DNA of 64,000 nt from Pseudomonas oryzihabitans (GCF_001518815.1 NZ_CP013987.1:2502501-2566500), one strand, 5' to 3'. Positions 8,366-17,936 are shown, counted from the first letter of the stretch. Notes: generated from the sequence alone by a model not told the origin. Translations and numbers: made by a program.

Positions 8366-9231
8366 CCCTCTATCAGCTGCTTTTCGAACCCTTCGTCGAG
8401 TTCGGCTTTATGCGCCGTGCCCTGGTTGCCTGCCTGGCCCTGGCGCTGGGCGCCGGTCCGGTCGGCGTCCTGCTGATGCTCAGGCGCATGAGCCTGGTGG
8501 GCGATGCCATGAGCCATGCCGTGCTACCCGGCGCAGCCCTGGGCTTCATGGTCGCGGGTCTGTCACTACCGGCCATGGGTATCGGCGGCATGCTCGCCGG
8601 GCTCCTGGTGGCCGGACTCGCCGGGCTGGTCAGCCGCTTTACCAATCAGCGCGAAGACGCCAGCTTCGCCAGTTTCTACCTGATCTCTCTGGCCGCCGGA
8701 GTGCTGATCGTGTCGCTGCATGGTTCCAGTGTGGATCTGCTGCATGTGCTGTTCGGCACCATCCTGGCCATCGACTCCACTGCGCTCTACCTGGTCGCCA
8801 GCATCGCCACCCTGTCGCTGTTGGTCCTGGCCGTGATCTATCGACCGCTGGCCCTGGAATGCTTCGATCCGGGCTTTTTGCGCGCCGTTGGCGGTCGTGG
8901 CTCCCTCTATCACCTGCTGTTCCTGTTGCTGGTGGTGCTCAACCTGGTGGCCGGCTTTCAGGCCCTGGGCACCCTGATGGCGGTGGGCCTGATGATGCTT
9001 CCGGCCACGGCTGCGCGCTTCTGGGCCACCAGCCTGCCCGGCCTGATGGCGGTGGCCAGCCTCATCGCCAGTCTCAGCGGCCTGGTCGGCCTGGTGCTGT
9101 CGTACCACCTTGGCTATGCGTCGGGGCCCGCCATCGTGCTTACCGCTGGCGGCTGCTACCTCTTTTCCCTGCTGTTCGGCCGTCTGGGCCTGTACCGGCG
9201 GCTACGTCCTCGCCCTCATCTCACCCACTGA
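8362..9231 (+). CDS. znuB: Zinc ABC transporter permease (ZnuB/AztB type)
   Basis: 289 residues, an integral membrane protein of the ABC-3 family with about eight helices. It contains RRMSLVGDAMSHAVLPGAALG (about 41-61), the conserved loop of metal permeases that docks on the ATPase, and ALGTLMAVGLMMLPATAARF later. The start ATG overlaps the ATPase stop. The C-terminus is short and basic. It forms the channel for zinc crossing the inner membrane. Confidence 0.9.
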   Translation: MTLYQLLFEPFVEFGFMRRALVACLALALGAGPVGVLLMLRRMSLVGDAMSHAVLPGAALGFMVAGLSLPAMGIGGMLAGLLVAGLAGLVSRFTNQREDASFASFYLISLAAGVLIVSLHGSSVDLLHVLFGTILAIDSTALYLVASIATLSLLVLAVIYRPLALECFDPGFLRAVGGRGSLYHLLFLLLVVLNLVAGFQALGTLMAVGLMMLPATAARFWATSLPGLMAVASLIASLSGLVGLVLSYHLGYASGPAIVLTAGGCYLFSLLFGRLGLYRRLRPRPHLTH

Positions 9232-9242
9232 AAGGAGTCATC

Positions 9243-10163
9243 ATGAAATCCCTGTTCTCGCTGGGCGCCGCCCTGTTGCTCGCCGTTGCCGGCCAGGCAC
9301 AGGCCGCGCCGGTCAAGGCCGTCGCCACCTTTACCGTAATCGCCGACGTGGTCAAACAGGTAGGCGGCGACCAGGTGCAGGTCACCTCCCTGGTCGGTCC
9401 CAACGGCGATCCTCATGCCTACGAGCCCACTCCGGCCGATGCCCAGGCGCTGAAGCAGGCCGACGTGGTCTTCATGAGCGGCTTGCACCTGGAAGGCTGG
9501 ATGGATCGGCTGATCAAGGCCTCCGGCCAGGCGCGTCCGCCAGTGGTGCTCAGCCAAGGCGTCAAGACCCGGGAAATGGCAGAAGACGAGGATGATCACG
9601 GTCACGACGACCACGGTCATGACCATGGCGGCATCGATCCCCACGTCTGGAACAGCCCGCTCAACGTGATCGTCTACACCCGCAACGTGGTGAAGGCGTT
9701 GTCCGAGGTGGATCCGTCCGATGCCGCCCTGTTCAAGGCCAACGGCGATCGCTACATCGCCGAACTGGAGGCCCTGGATCGCTATGCCCGCGAACAGATT
9801 GGCCAGGTCCCCAAGGCCCAGCGCAAGGTGCTGACCTCCCATGATGCCTTCGGCTATTTCGCCGATGCCTATGGCGTGACCTTCATTTCTCCCCTGGGGC
9901 TGTCGACCGAAGCCGAGGCCTCGGCCCAGGACGTCGCCAAGCTGATCCGCCAGATCAAGCAGGAGCACGTTGCCGCCTACTTCTTCGAGAACTCCAATGA
10001 TCCACGCCTGGTACAACAGATCGCCAAGGCCAGCGGCGCGCAACCGGGTGGCGAGCTCTATGTGGAGGCCCTGTCACCCGCCGATGGCCCGGCGCCTACC
10101 TACGCGGCCATGTTCCGCTACAACGTGGATACCCTGGTCAAGGCGATGAAGGGCGCTCACTAA
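9243..10163 (+). CDS. znuA: Zinc-binding periplasmic protein (ZnuA/AztC type)
   Basis: 306 residues from MKSLFSLGAALLLAVAGQAQA, a clear Sec signal peptide; a longer open frame upstream is ignored. The mature part is the cluster A-I metal-binding fold: first metal His in GDPHAYEPTP, then an acidic/His-rich loop EDEDDHGHDDHGHDHGGIDP (about 116-135) that is a hallmark of zinc rather than manganese binders, then DPHVWNSP, TSHDAFGYFADAYG and a late acidic ligand region FFENSNDPR. It starts 11 bp after the permease. It captures Zn2+ in the periplasm for the permease. Confidence 0.92.
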   Translation: MKSLFSLGAALLLAVAGQAQAAPVKAVATFTVIADVVKQVGGDQVQVTSLVGPNGDPHAYEPTPADAQALKQADVVFMSGLHLEGWMDRLIKASGQARPPVVLSQGVKTREMAEDEDDHGHDDHGHDHGGIDPHVWNSPLNVIVYTRNVVKALSEVDPSDAALFKANGDRYIAELEALDRYAREQIGQVPKAQRKVLTSHDAFGYFADAYGVTFISPLGLSTEAEASAQDVAKLIRQIKQEHVAAYFFENSNDPRLVQQIAKASGAQPGGELYVEALSPADGPAPTYAAMFRYNVDTLVKAMKGAH

Positions 10164-10206
10164 CAGTCGAGTTCTCCTGACAGCGCAAGACGCAGGTCCC
10201 GCCGCC

Positions 10207-10288
10207 TTGGGCTTCGACGGCAGAGCCGTCTCAGCCCAACCTACGTCCGTAGCATCCGTAGGTTAGGCTGAGCGCAGTGAAGCCCAAC
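10207..10288. repeat. Intergenic hairpin repeat (GTAGGTTGGGCT family), copy 1
   Basis: Inverted repeat TTGGGCTTCG...CAGCCCAACCTACG facing CGTAGGTTAGGCTGAG...GAAGCCCAA. Two better-conserved copies lie at 63628-63704 and 63727-63805. It sits between znuA and the convergent chlD gene, where it may also act as a bidirectional terminator. Confidence 0.75.
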
Positions 10289-10292
10289 AGGG

Positions 10293-12016
10293 CTAGACGA
10301 CCGGCACCTCTTCGAGATGCCGGTACTCCGCCCCCAAGCGGCGAGCCAGTTCCGCTGCCCGCCCCAGGCGCAGCGGACCCAACTCGATGTCCAGGACCCG
10401 AATGGGACAATTCGGGACCGCCAGGCCTTCCAGCTCGCGCAGCCGCCCATCGGTGACCAGCAGCAGCTGGCACTCTTCACCGGGTTGCTGCCGGCGGCGG
10501 CGCGCCAGCCAGTCCTCGGCTTCCGCCAGCCCGGCCAATAACGGCGTGCCGCCGCCCGCTTCCAGCTGATCCAACCAGGCCTGCAACACCTGCCCACTAC
10601 GCTGTCCCTGGAAGGACCACTCGGGTCGCGCGCCCGCCGCTTGCAGCACCGCCACCCGGACCCGCTGTCGATAGGCCTGTTCGAACCAGTCGGCCAGCAC
10701 CCCCTTGGCCTGGGCCAGGGCGCCATGGCGACGAGTGGACGCAGAGTGATCGAGGATCACCAGCCAGAGTTGGGCTGGCCGTCGACTGCGAGGCTGGCGC
10801 ACGAGATCGCTCATGCGCTGCGGGCGACCGCGAAGCAATGTGGGCACCCAGGCGACGGCGCCTGCTGCGCCCGGTGACCGTGCGCCCTGACGACCGCCTG
10901 ACGCCTTGCCCACCCCGACCCGGGCATCGCGATCCTGGGTGTGGGGAGATCGGATGCCTAGGGCTTTTTTAGCCCGCCCAGTCGACGTCTGGGGCCGCCT
11001 GCCACAGGCTCTGGCGCCAGGGCACCCCAGGCGTCTCCCTCACCTCCCGCAGGCTCGCCTTCACCCTGTCCCTGTTGGTTACCCATCCCCTGCTCAGGAG
11101 TAGCGGAAGGAGGTGACTCATCCTGTAGGGGTGGTATTGTCTGAGCGGAATCCGCCGGCTCTCTGCGCCGATGGCGCAGGGCGAAGTCGGCTACGGCGGT
11201 AATGTCCGCGTGTTCTATCGCCGCGGCGCCGCGCCAGGCGGCATGCGCTCGAGCGGCGCGCAGCCAGACCAGGTCGGCGCGCAGGCCATCGACGCCAGCC
11301 TGGTGGCAGCCCGAGGTGATGGCCTCAAGGGCCGCATCATCCAGGGGAATGCTGGCCAGGCGCTCACGGGCCTGGGCGCAACGTTCGCGCAACCGCGCCT
11401 GATCAGGCTCCCACTGGGCGACGAATGCCGTGGGATCGCTATCGAAGGCCAGTCGCCGACGCAAGATCTCAGCGCGTTCACGTGGCGCCGGCCGGCTGTC
11501 CAGTGTCAGGGCGAAACCGAAGCGGTCGAGCAACTGCGGACGCAGCTCGCCCTCCTCTGGATTCATGGTGCCTACCAGCAGGAAGCGGGCAGCATGTTCA
11601 TGGGAGATGCCGTCGCGCTCTACCCGGTTGAGACCACTGGCGGCTACGTCCAGCAGCAGGTCCACCAGGTGGTCCGGCAGCAGATTGACCTCGTCGACAT
11701 AGAGCACACCCCCGTCCGCGGCGGCCAGCACCCCGGGCGCGAAGCGCGCCTGCCCCGCGCCGAGGGCGGCGTTCAGATCCAGGGTGCCGACGATGCGCTC
11801 TTCACTGGCCCCCAGCGGCAGGGTGACGAAGGGGCCGTCCCCGAGCAGATCTGCCAAACCACGCGCCAGGGTCGACTTGGCCATGCCGCGGGGGCCTTCG
11901 ATCAGCACCCCGCCAATGCGGGGGTCGATGGCATTCAGGCACAGCGCCAGTTTCAGGTCGTCCGCGCCGACCACGGCGGCCAGGGGGAAGACGGGAACGG
12001 TCATTTCAGGCTTCAT
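10293..12016 (-). CDS. chlD: Cobaltochelatase ChlD-like subunit, AAA+ plus VWA, joined by -1 frameshift
   Basis: Two overlapping frames together make one ChlD-like protein of about 574 residues. Frame 1 (10958-12016) is a MoxR/BchI-type AAA+ ATPase. Frame 2 runs to 10293 and holds a VWA domain with the MIDAS motif DHSAS, a GGTPLL threonine and VTDGR. Frame 2 is open from before the frame-1 stop, and its first candidate start is only a GTG at 10913. At the junction lies A AAA AAG, a 5-nt spacer and a hairpin. A -1 slip gives the join [13 protein letters not shown] with no stop. It adjoins cobN, so the chelatase inserts cobalt in aerobic B12 synthesis. Programmed frameshifting has been reported for chlD genes. 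Confidence 0.8.
10923..10970 (-). promoter_or_regulatory. Programmed -1 frameshift signal in chlD
   Basis: Reading the minus strand, codons CTA AAA AAG present the heptamer A AAA AAG (10964-10970) in the correct phase. CCCTA follows as a 5-nt spacer. Then a stem pairs GGCATC with GATGCC and CGATC with GATCG (10958 down to 10923) around a loop. The zero-frame TAG lies one codon after the slip site. This is the classical dnaX-type arrangement. Confidence 0.78.
10958..12016 (-). CDS. ChlI-like AAA+ ATPase, short (unshifted) product of chlD
   Basis: 352 residues when no frameshift occurs. Walker A is [14 protein letters not shown] (about 40-53), Walker [21 protein letters not shown], with sensor 1 Asn in [20 protein letters not shown] and an arginine finger region after it. 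The tail from about residue 305 is a Pro/Glu/Gly-rich linker ending [10 protein letters not shown]. It would act as the small AAA+ subunit in the chelatase ring, with the shifted product supplying the VWA-bearing subunit. It overlaps the cobN stop by 11 bp. No separate chlI or cobS gene is visible in this window. Confidence 0.85.
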   Translation of the reverse strand: MKPEMTVPVFPLAAVVGADDLKLALCLNAIDPRIGGVLIEGPRGMAKSTLARGLADLLGDGPFVTLPLGASEERIVGTLDLNAALGAGQARFAPGVLAAADGGVLYVDEVNLLPDHLVDLLLDVAASGLNRVERDGISHEHAARFLLVGTMNPEEGELRPQLLDRFGFALTLDSRPAPRERAEILRRRLAFDSDPTAFVAQWEPDQARLRERCAQARERLASIPLDDAALEAITSGCHQAGVDGLRADLVWLRAARAHAAWRGAAAIEHADITAVADFALRHRRREPADSAQTIPPLQDESPPSATPEQGMGNQQGQGEGEPAGGEGDAWGALAPEPVAGGPRRRLGGLKKP

Positions 12017-15000
12017 CCATATCCATCAGTAGCTGTTCGAGGGCTTCACGGTAGTCGCCTGGCTCCTGCCAGAGGCCGCGCTGCTGGGCTTCCAGCAGGC
12101 GTTCGGTCATGTCGCGCAGGGCTTCGGGGTTGTGGCGCTCGACGAAGTCGCGGGTATCGGCGTCCAGCAGATAGGCATCGGCCAGTTGCCGATAGTGGTG
12201 GTCCTCCACCAGTTCGGTGGTGGCGCCAAAACCGAACAGATAGTCCACGGTGGCAGCCATCTCGAAAGCGCCCTTGTAGCCATGGCGTTTCATGCCGGCG
12301 ATCCATTTGGGATTGGCCGCTCGCGAACGCACGACCCGGCCCAGTTCTTCCTTGAGAGTGCGGATGCGTGGCAGGTCGGCCTGGGCATGGTCGCCGAAGT
12401 AGCTGGCGCGGCGCTGGCCGCTCAGGGTTTCGGCAGCCGCCAGCATGCCACCCTGGAACTGGTAGTAGTCGTTGGAATCGAGCAGGTCGTGCTCGCGATT
12501 GTCCTGATTCTGCAGCACCGCCTGCAGGCGGCCCAGACGCCGGGAGAAGTCGTCGCGCGCAGCAGTGCCCTCGTCCTCGGCACCATAGGCATAGCCGCCC
12601 CAGTTGAGATAAGCGGTAGCCAGCTCGCTGCGGTCCTGCCATTGGCGCTCCTCGACTGCACCCTGGACACCGGCGCCATAGGCCCCAGGCTGGGCGCCGA
12701 AGATGCGCCAGCCCGCCTGACGCCGGGCCTGGTCGGCCTCGATGCCGGCCGCTTCCAGCGCCGCCCGCTCCCGCCGCACCTGGGCAGCCAGGGGATTGAG
12801 GTCGTCCGGTTCGTCCAGCGCGGCGACCGCCTGGATCGCGGCATCGAACAACCGTACCAGGCCACCGAAGGCATCGCGGAAGAAGCCGGAGATACGCAGG
12901 GTGACATCCACTCGCGGTCGATCCAGCAGTGACAGTGGCAGGATCTCGAAGTCTTCGACCCGGGCGCTGCCGGTCTGCCACACCGGGCGCACGCCGAGCA
13001 GCGCCATGGCCTGGGCGATGTCATCGCCGCCGGTTCTCATGGTCGCCGTCCCCCAGACGGAAAGGCCCAGCTGGCGCAGGTGATCGCCCTCCTCCTGTAG
13101 ATGGCGCTCCAGCAGCAGGTTGCCCGACTGCCAGCCAAGTCGCCAGGCCGTCATGCTTGGCAGGTTGCGCACGTCCACGGAGAAGAAATTGCGCCCGGTG
13201 GGCAGCACGTCCAGTCGGCCGCGACTCGGCGCCCCACTGGGCCCGGCCGGGACGAAGCGACCGCCTAGAGCGGCCAGCAGGCCGGCGATTTCCGCAGGGC
13301 CACAGCCATCCAGGGCCGGTGCCACCTGGGCGACCAGCTGCTCCAGCACCGGGCGGGTCGCCGGCAGGTCGGCCAATGCCAAGGGCAGTGGTTCGCCATC
13401 CACCATCGCGGCGACCAGGGCGAGCGCGAGCACCTCAAGACGCTCGCGGGTGTCGCCCCGGGTGCGCCAGGGTTCCGCGGAAAGCGCGGCAAGGCACGCC
13501 GGACGGTCGCCCTGCCAGGGCTCGCCAAGATCGGCGGCCAGAGGATCGAACGCCAGCTGCAGATCCTTGGCCAGGGCGCGCAGCAGGCTGGCGTTGCCGC
13601 CCTGGGCGTCGCCGCGAGGAATGCGCAGCAGGGCCACCAGGGTGTCGCGGCGCAGCTGGCCGGTCGGGGATTCGCCGAACACGTGCAGGCCATCGCGGAT
13701 CTGGGATTCCTTGAGGTCGCAGAGATAGGCATCCAGCTGGGGCAGCCAGCTGTCGGGGTCATCGGTAATGACCAGGCCCAACTCGCGGTCCAGGGCAGTC
13801 TCGCGCACCAGCTGCAGGATCTCGGCGCGCAGCTCGGTGGCCCGGCGCAGATCCAGCAGGCTGGCGTCATAGTATTCGTCGGCCAGGCGCTCCAGGTCGC
13901 GCAGCGGGCCGTAGCTCTCGGCCCGGGTCAGCGGCGGCATCAGGTGATCGATGATCACCGCCTGGGTACGACGCTTGGCCTGAGCACCCTCGCCCGGATC
14001 GTTGACGATGAAGGGATAGACGTTGGGCAGCGGCCCGAGGATGGCGTCCGGCCAACACTCCTGCGACATGCCCACGCCCTTGCCCGGCAGCCACTCCAGG
14101 TTGCCGTGCTTGCCCAGGTGGACCACCGCCTGCGCCCCATAGGCCTCGCGCAGCCAGAAGTAGAAGGCCAGGTAGCCGTGGGGCGGGACCAGCGACGGGT
14201 CGTGATAGACCGCAGCGGGATCGACGTCATAGCCGCGGGCCGGCTGGATGCCGACGAAGGTCAGGCCGAAGCGCACCCCGGCCACCATCAGCCGGCCACG
14301 CCGCTGCATGGGATCGGCCTCGGGCGGCCCCCAGCGCTCGGTCACCGCCTCCTGCAGGCTTGGCGGCAACTGGGCGAACAACGCCTGGTAGTCATCCAGC
14401 GCCAGGCTCTGCAAGGCTGGGCGCAGATCGCGTAGGGCACTGTCGTTGGTGACGCCACCGAGCAGGCGCTCGATCAGGGCAGTACCGCTCTCCGGCAGAT
14501 TGGCCACCGGATAGCCGGCCGCCTGCAAGGCCTCCAGCACCTTGAGGGCAGCCGCCGGGGTATCCAGGCCTACGCCGTTGCCGATACGACCATCGCGGGT
14601 CGGATAATTGGCCAGGATCAGGGCGATGCGCTTGTCCGCCGCCGGGCGCCGCGCCAACTCGACCCAGTTGCGCGCCAGGCGGGCAACGAAGGCCATGCGC
14701 TCCTCGTCGGCCTGGTAGTTGACCACGTCGCTCTGGCTGCGCTCGCAGCGCCAGGCCAGACCCTTGAAACTGATCGGCCGGGTGATGATGCGCCCATCCA
14801 GCTCTGGCAGGGCGATGTGCATGGCCAGGTCGCGGGCGCCCAGGCCCTGGGGATTCTCCAGCCAGCGCTCGCGGTTGTCCTGGGCACAGATGGCCTGGAG
14901 CACCGGCACCGGTCGGCGGAAAGGTGCCAGGTTAGGCCGCTCCGGACTGGATTGGGCGAAGCCGGTGGTATTGAGGATCAGCGCGGTACCGGTCTCATCC

Positions 15001-15755
15001 AGCAGCCGCTCCACTTCCGTCAGGCAAGCGGATTCCTTGAGACTGGCCACGGCGATGGGCAGCGGATTCAGTCCCTGGGCCTGCAGTTGCTGGCAGAAGA
15101 TATCAACGAAGGCCGTGTTGGCCGACTGCAGATGGGTGCGATAGAACAATAGCGCCGCCGTCGGCCAATCCGGCTGCCAGCGTTGGCGCCAGCCGTCGAG
15201 GCCAAGGCCTTCGGGCTGGTACACCGCCACGCGCGGCAATTCTCGTGGCGCCTCGTGGGTGTAGCTGGCACCCAGGCATTCGGCGGCCAGGCAATGGAGA
15301 AAATCCCGGGCATTCGTCAGACCGCCCTGGCGCAGATAGCGCCACAGTCGCTCGGCCAGCTCGGGCGCGACCGTACCCAGGGCCATCAGCTCCGGATCAG
15401 GGCGATCACAACCCGGTACCGCGATCAGGGTCAGACCCCGTGCGGCCAGCTCGGTGAGGCGTTCCATGCCATAGCGCCAATACCCCTGGCCGCCGTGCAG
15501 GGAGATGAACACCACCCGCGCCTGGCTCAGCACCTCCTCGACATAAAGATCCACCGAGGCGTGGTTCTGCAGCTGCATGGGGTTGGCCAGGCGCAGGCTG
15601 GGATAGCCGTCATCCAGGGTGCGGGTGGCCTCGGCCAGGAGCGCCAGGTGCGAGTCGCCACTGCAGAGGACAACGATTTCACCCGGCGTCTGCGCCAGGT
15701 GGGCAATGCCGTCATCCGGGACAAAACCGCCCGGCTGGGTACGCAGCAGATGCAT
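12006..15755 (-). CDS. cobN: Cobaltochelatase large subunit CobN
   Basis: 1249 residues, normal for CobN. It contains CobN/magnesium-chelatase H-subunit blocks such as [19 protein letters not shown] (about 545-563), [19 protein letters not shown], and late [18 protein letters not shown]. It binds hydrogenobyrinic acid a,c-diamide and inserts Co2+ using ATP hydrolysis by the AAA+ partners. The stop overlaps the start of chlD, and cobW ends 6 bp upstream of the cobN start, so cobW-cobN-chlD form one operon transcribed away from the B12 riboswitch. CobN paired with ChlD-like rather than CobS/CobT partners is a known variant. Confidence 0.95.
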   Translation of the reverse strand: MHLLRTQPGGFVPDDGIAHLAQTPGEIVVLCSGDSHLALLAEATRTLDDGYPSLRLANPMQLQNHASVDLYVEEVLSQARVVFISLHGGQGYWRYGMERLTELAARGLTLIAVPGCDRPDPELMALGTVAPELAERLWRYLRQGGLTNARDFLHCLAAECLGASYTHEAPRELPRVAVYQPEGLGLDGWRQRWQPDWPTAALLFYRTHLQSANTAFVDIFCQQLQAQGLNPLPIAVASLKESACLTEVERLLDETGTALILNTTGFAQSSPERPNLAPFRRPVPVLQAICAQDNRERWLENPQGLGARDLAMHIALPELDGRIITRPISFKGLAWRCERSQSDVVNYQADEERMAFVARLARNWVELARRPAADKRIALILANYPTRDGRIGNGVGLDTPAAALKVLEALQAAGYPVANLPESGTALIERLLGGVTNDSALRDLRPALQSLALDDYQALFAQLPPSLQEAVTERWGPPEADPMQRRGRLMVAGVRFGLTFVGIQPARGYDVDPAAVYHDPSLVPPHGYLAFYFWLREAYGAQAVVHLGKHGNLEWLPGKGVGMSQECWPDAILGPLPNVYPFIVNDPGEGAQAKRRTQAVIIDHLMPPLTRAESYGPLRDLERLADEYYDASLLDLRRATELRAEILQLVRETALDRELGLVITDDPDSWLPQLDAYLCDLKESQIRDGLHVFGESPTGQLRRDTLVALLRIPRGDAQGGNASLLRALAKDLQLAFDPLAADLGEPWQGDRPACLAALSAEPWRTRGDTRERLEVLALALVAAMVDGEPLPLALADLPATRPVLEQLVAQVAPALDGCGPAEIAGLLAALGGRFVPAGPSGAPSRGRLDVLPTGRNFFSVDVRNLPSMTAWRLGWQSGNLLLERHLQEEGDHLRQLGLSVWGTATMRTGGDDIAQAMALLGVRPVWQTGSARVEDFEILPLSLLDRPRVDVTLRISGFFRDAFGGLVRLFDAAIQAVAALDEPDDLNPLAAQVRRERAALEAAGIEADQARRQAGWRIFGAQPGAYGAGVQGAVEERQWQDRSELATAYLNWGGYAYGAEDEGTAARDDFSRRLGRLQAVLQNQDNREHDLLDSNDYYQFQGGMLAAAETLSGQRRASYFGDHAQADLPRIRTLKEELGRVVRSRAANPKWIAGMKRHGYKGAFEMAATVDYLFGFGATTELVEDHHYRQLADAYLLDADTRDFVERHNPEALRDMTERLLEAQQRGLWQEPGDYREALEQLLMDMDEA

Positions 15756-15761
15756 CTAGGT

Positions 15762-16814
15762 TCAGGCCACCGCAGCGCGCAGCTGAGCGGTGATCGCCGC
15801 CTGGTCCAGCTCCTGGCCGATCAGCACCAGTTGGGTGCGACGGGGTTCCGCCGCCTGCCAGGCACGGTCGAAATGCTTGTCGAAACGGGTGCCGACTCCC
15901 TGTACCAGCAGGCGCAGCGGCTTGCCGGCAATGGCGGCGAAGCCCTTCACCCGCAGCACGCCATGGCGCTTGACCACCTCGGTCAGGGCCGCCAGCAGGG
16001 TCGCTTCGGCGACTTCGGGCAATTCGACACCAAAGGAGTCGAATTCGTCATGATCATGGTCTTCATGCCCCTCGAGGTCGTGGTGGGTCGGACGGCTGTC
16101 GATATGGGCCTCGGACTCGGCCTGCAGCCCCAGCAGCACCGACAACGGCAGCACGCCGCGACTGGCTTCCACCACCTTGACCGCCGGCGGCAATTCCTCG
16201 GTCACCTCGGCGCGGACCCGGGCCAGCGCCTCGGCATCCAGGCCGTCGGCCTTGTTGAGGATCACCAGGTCGGCACTGGCCAGCTGGTCTTCGAACAGCT
16301 CATGCAGCGGCGACTCGTGGTCCAGGTTGGGATCCTGGCGGCGCTGAACGTCCACCTGCTCGGGGTGGGCGGCGAAGGTGCCGGCAGCCACGGCCGGACT
16401 GTCGACCACGGTGATCACCGCGTCCACGGTGCAGGCGTTGCGGATCTCCGGCCACTGGAAGGCCTGCACCAGCGGCTTGGGCAAGGCCAGGCCGCTGGTC
16501 TCGATGAGGATGTGGTCGATGTCGCCACGACGCGCCACCAGCTCCTTCATGACCGGGAAGAACTCTTCCTGCACGGTGCAGCAGAGGCAGCCGTTGGCCA
16601 GTTCGAAGACCCGACCCTGGGCTTCTTCTTCGGTGCAACCGATGCTGCACTGACGGAGGATCTCCCCGTCGATGCCCAGTTCGCCGAATTCATTGACGAT
16701 CACCGCGATGCGGCGGCCTTCGGCATGGTCGAGCATGTGGCGCAACAGGGTGGTCTTGCCGGAGCCGAGGAAGCCGGTGACGATGGTGACGGGGGTCTTG
16801 GCCAGGGTTTTCAT
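15762..16814 (-). CDS. cobW: CobW, cobalamin-associated G3E GTPase metallochaperone
   Basis: 350 residues. P-loop GFLGSGKTTLLRHML at about 15-29, the zinc/cobalt-binding CxCC motif in NGCLCCTV, GTPase motif NKADGLD, and a His/Asp-rich stretch HHDLEGHEDHDHDEFDSFG around 240-260. A C-terminal CobW_C domain follows (LRVKGFAAIAG). CobW family members deliver metal; this one is assigned to the cobalt pathway by its place directly upstream of cobN and under a cobalamin riboswitch. It ends 6 bp before cobN. Confidence 0.94.
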   Translation of the reverse strand: MKTLAKTPVTIVTGFLGSGKTTLLRHMLDHAEGRRIAVIVNEFGELGIDGEILRQCSIGCTEEEAQGRVFELANGCLCCTVQEEFFPVMKELVARRGDIDHILIETSGLALPKPLVQAFQWPEIRNACTVDAVITVVDSPAVAAGTFAAHPEQVDVQRRQDPNLDHESPLHELFEDQLASADLVILNKADGLDAEALARVRAEVTEELPPAVKVVEASRGVLPLSVLLGLQAESEAHIDSRPTHHDLEGHEDHDHDEFDSFGVELPEVAEATLLAALTEVVKRHGVLRVKGFAAIAGKPLRLLVQGVGTRFDKHFDRAWQAAEPRRTQLVLIGQELDQAAITAQLRAAVA

Positions 16815-16930
16815 GGGCTGCCCTTAGGTGAAATGCGAGAAAAGGCGGGCAGGCATGCCGGACGCTCGCACGCTGGCGAGGCCCTGGTGGCAGCCCGGAT
16901 CACCCCGCCCGGTTGCGTATGGAAAACTAG

Positions 16931-17243
16931 CGAGGCAGGTCTCCTGGCTCACGGCGCCCGACTCCGGCCTTCCCGCGTGAGCAGTGGCCTTAGAGCTTGT
17001 TCATGATTTCGCGAGCTAGAGTCGAGCAAGGCGAAGATACTTAAGGAAGCGGATCGGACTCGCGCTCGAGTTTACGAATGGTAAATGAGCATTCCGAAAG
17101 CATCTTCAACGCAGTTGACCGACGCGCAGCACATTATGAACAGGCTCTGTGGAGAGGCTGAAGATGCCGCTTACAGTTGCGGGGGCAGCCGCGGTGTCGC
17201 ACCGCGTTCCCTTTCAAGCTCTTGCGGACAAGAGCACCTCGAA
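16931..17243 (-). promoter_or_regulatory. Cobalamin riboswitch upstream of cobW, interrupted by a repeat element
   Basis: The minus strand shows the full set of conserved aptamer blocks: GAGGTGCTCTT near 17240, AAAGGGAACGCGGTG, GGCTGCCCCCGCAACTGTAA near 17170, then after a 157-bp insert GGCCACTG, GCGGGAAGG and finally GAGCCAGGAGACCTGCC at about 16931-16950. The insert (16992-17148) sits in the peripheral arm between the CAACTGTAA and GCCACTG blocks. Without it the aptamer would be about 156 nt. About 116 nt separate it from the cobW start, leaving room for an expression platform. B12 should repress cobW-cobN-chlD. Confidence 0.88.
16992..17148. mobile_element. MITE-like element, copy B, inside the cobW riboswitch
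   Basis: 157 bp with imperfect terminal inverted repeats: left AGAGCTTGTTCATGATTTCG, right (reverse complement) AGAGCCTGTTCATAATGTGC. It has no coding capacity. The interior shares TAAATGAGCATTCCGA and GACCGACGCGC with copies at 153-311 and 23235-23419. No clear target-site duplication was found. It is probably mobilised by a transposase encoded elsewhere, or is a decayed remnant. Confidence 0.72.
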
Positions 17244-17325
17244 GCCCGACAGGCTACGAGTGCCCCGCCGGGGTGTCAATCGAACAGGCTTGACCGTCGG
17301 ACGACCCGCGTGGTCTGCTCGACCC

Positions 17326-17637
17326 TGCTTCAGGTGTCGCGACTCCGCCATGGGTCGCGGTGAAACGGGAAGCCGGTCCAAGTCCGGCACTGCCCCCGCA
17401 ACGGTAGACGAGCGCAGGATCACGATGCCACCCGGCCGGCAAGCTTGGGGAAGGCGATCCTGGTAGTCGTACGGGAATGCGATCTTGAGCGAGCCCGCGC
17501 ACGGCAAGACGAAACCTTCGTAGCAAGCGTCATTTACAGGGTGTAGATGAGTCTTGCGGAGAAGGATTCGACAACGCCGGGCCGAGCGCAGCCAGCCCGC
17601 CCCCACAAGACCCTCGTGAGTCCGGAGACCGGCCTGT
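17326..17637 (+). promoter_or_regulatory. Cobalamin riboswitch upstream of cbtB, enlarged
   Basis: Plus-strand blocks GCTTCAGGTGTCGCG, GTGAAACGGGAAGCCGGT, GGCACTGCCCCCGCAACGGT, ATGCCACCC, GGGGAAGGCGATCC, and, about 160 nt later, GTGAGTCCGGAGACCGGCC (about 17617-17635). The usual distance between the GGGAAGG and GAGNCNGGAGACC blocks is a few tens of nucleotides, so roughly 140 nt are inserted. It lies about 100 nt before cbtB and should shut off cobalt uptake when B12 is abundant. The 3' boundary is less certain than for the cobW copy. Confidence 0.72.
17479..17593. repeat. Probable decayed copy D of the dispersed repeat, inside the cbtB riboswitch
   Basis: GAGCGAGCCCGCGCACGGCAAGACGAA, here cited only as positions 17487-17512, aligns by eye to the TCGCGAGCTAGAGTCGAGCA region of copy B. 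Positions 17545-17593 follow the middle and right part of copy B, including a GATGAG-rich core and a GCCGAGCGCAGCC end. The terminal repeats are not recognisable. Similarity is partial and unscored. Confidence 0.35.
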
Positions 17638-17738
17638 CGCCTTCAAGCAACCCGCGGTGGGCGGTCGTGCTGGACGGCGGCTGCCTACCGGCCCGCTGCC
17701 TAGGCGCGTCCCTGCCGCTTCGACTCCGAGGCCTCGTC

Positions 17739-17924
17739 ATGACCGCTGCCCGCTCCACCACCGCCCTGCCCCAGACCAGTACCCGCACCCAACGCCTGAC
17801 GGCCACCCTGCTCGCCTGCCTGTTTGGCCTGGGCCTGGTGTTCCTGGCCGGCTTTTCCCATGTCGAGGCCCTGCACAACGGCGCCCACGACACCCGCCAC
17901 AGCGAAGGCTTCCCCTGCCACTAA
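17739..17924 (+). CDS. cbtB: CbtB, small subunit of cobalt transporter
   Basis: 61 residues from MTAARSTTALPQTSTRTQRL. One membrane helix (LLACLFGLGLVFLAGF) is followed by the family's metal-binding tail HNGAHDTRHSEGFPCH. This start is preferred over an upstream in-frame ATG at 17547, which would lie inside the riboswitch. CbtB works with CbtA in B12-regulated cobalt uptake. The gene ends 12 bp before cbtA and is the first gene after the plus-strand riboswitch. Confidence 0.93.
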   Translation: MTAARSTTALPQTSTRTQRLTATLLACLFGLGLVFLAGFSHVEALHNGAHDTRHSEGFPCH

Positions 17925-17936
17925 GAGGAGATCGGC

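Noticed and set aside
9596-9640. Short repeat-like CACGGTCACGACGACCACGG in znuA as a tandem repeat feature
   Set aside because: It encodes the His/Asp-rich metal loop of the binding protein and needs no separate explanation.
17547-17738. An upstream start that would extend CbtB by 64 residues
   Set aside because: It would begin inside the riboswitch aptamer, and the extension has no family similarity.
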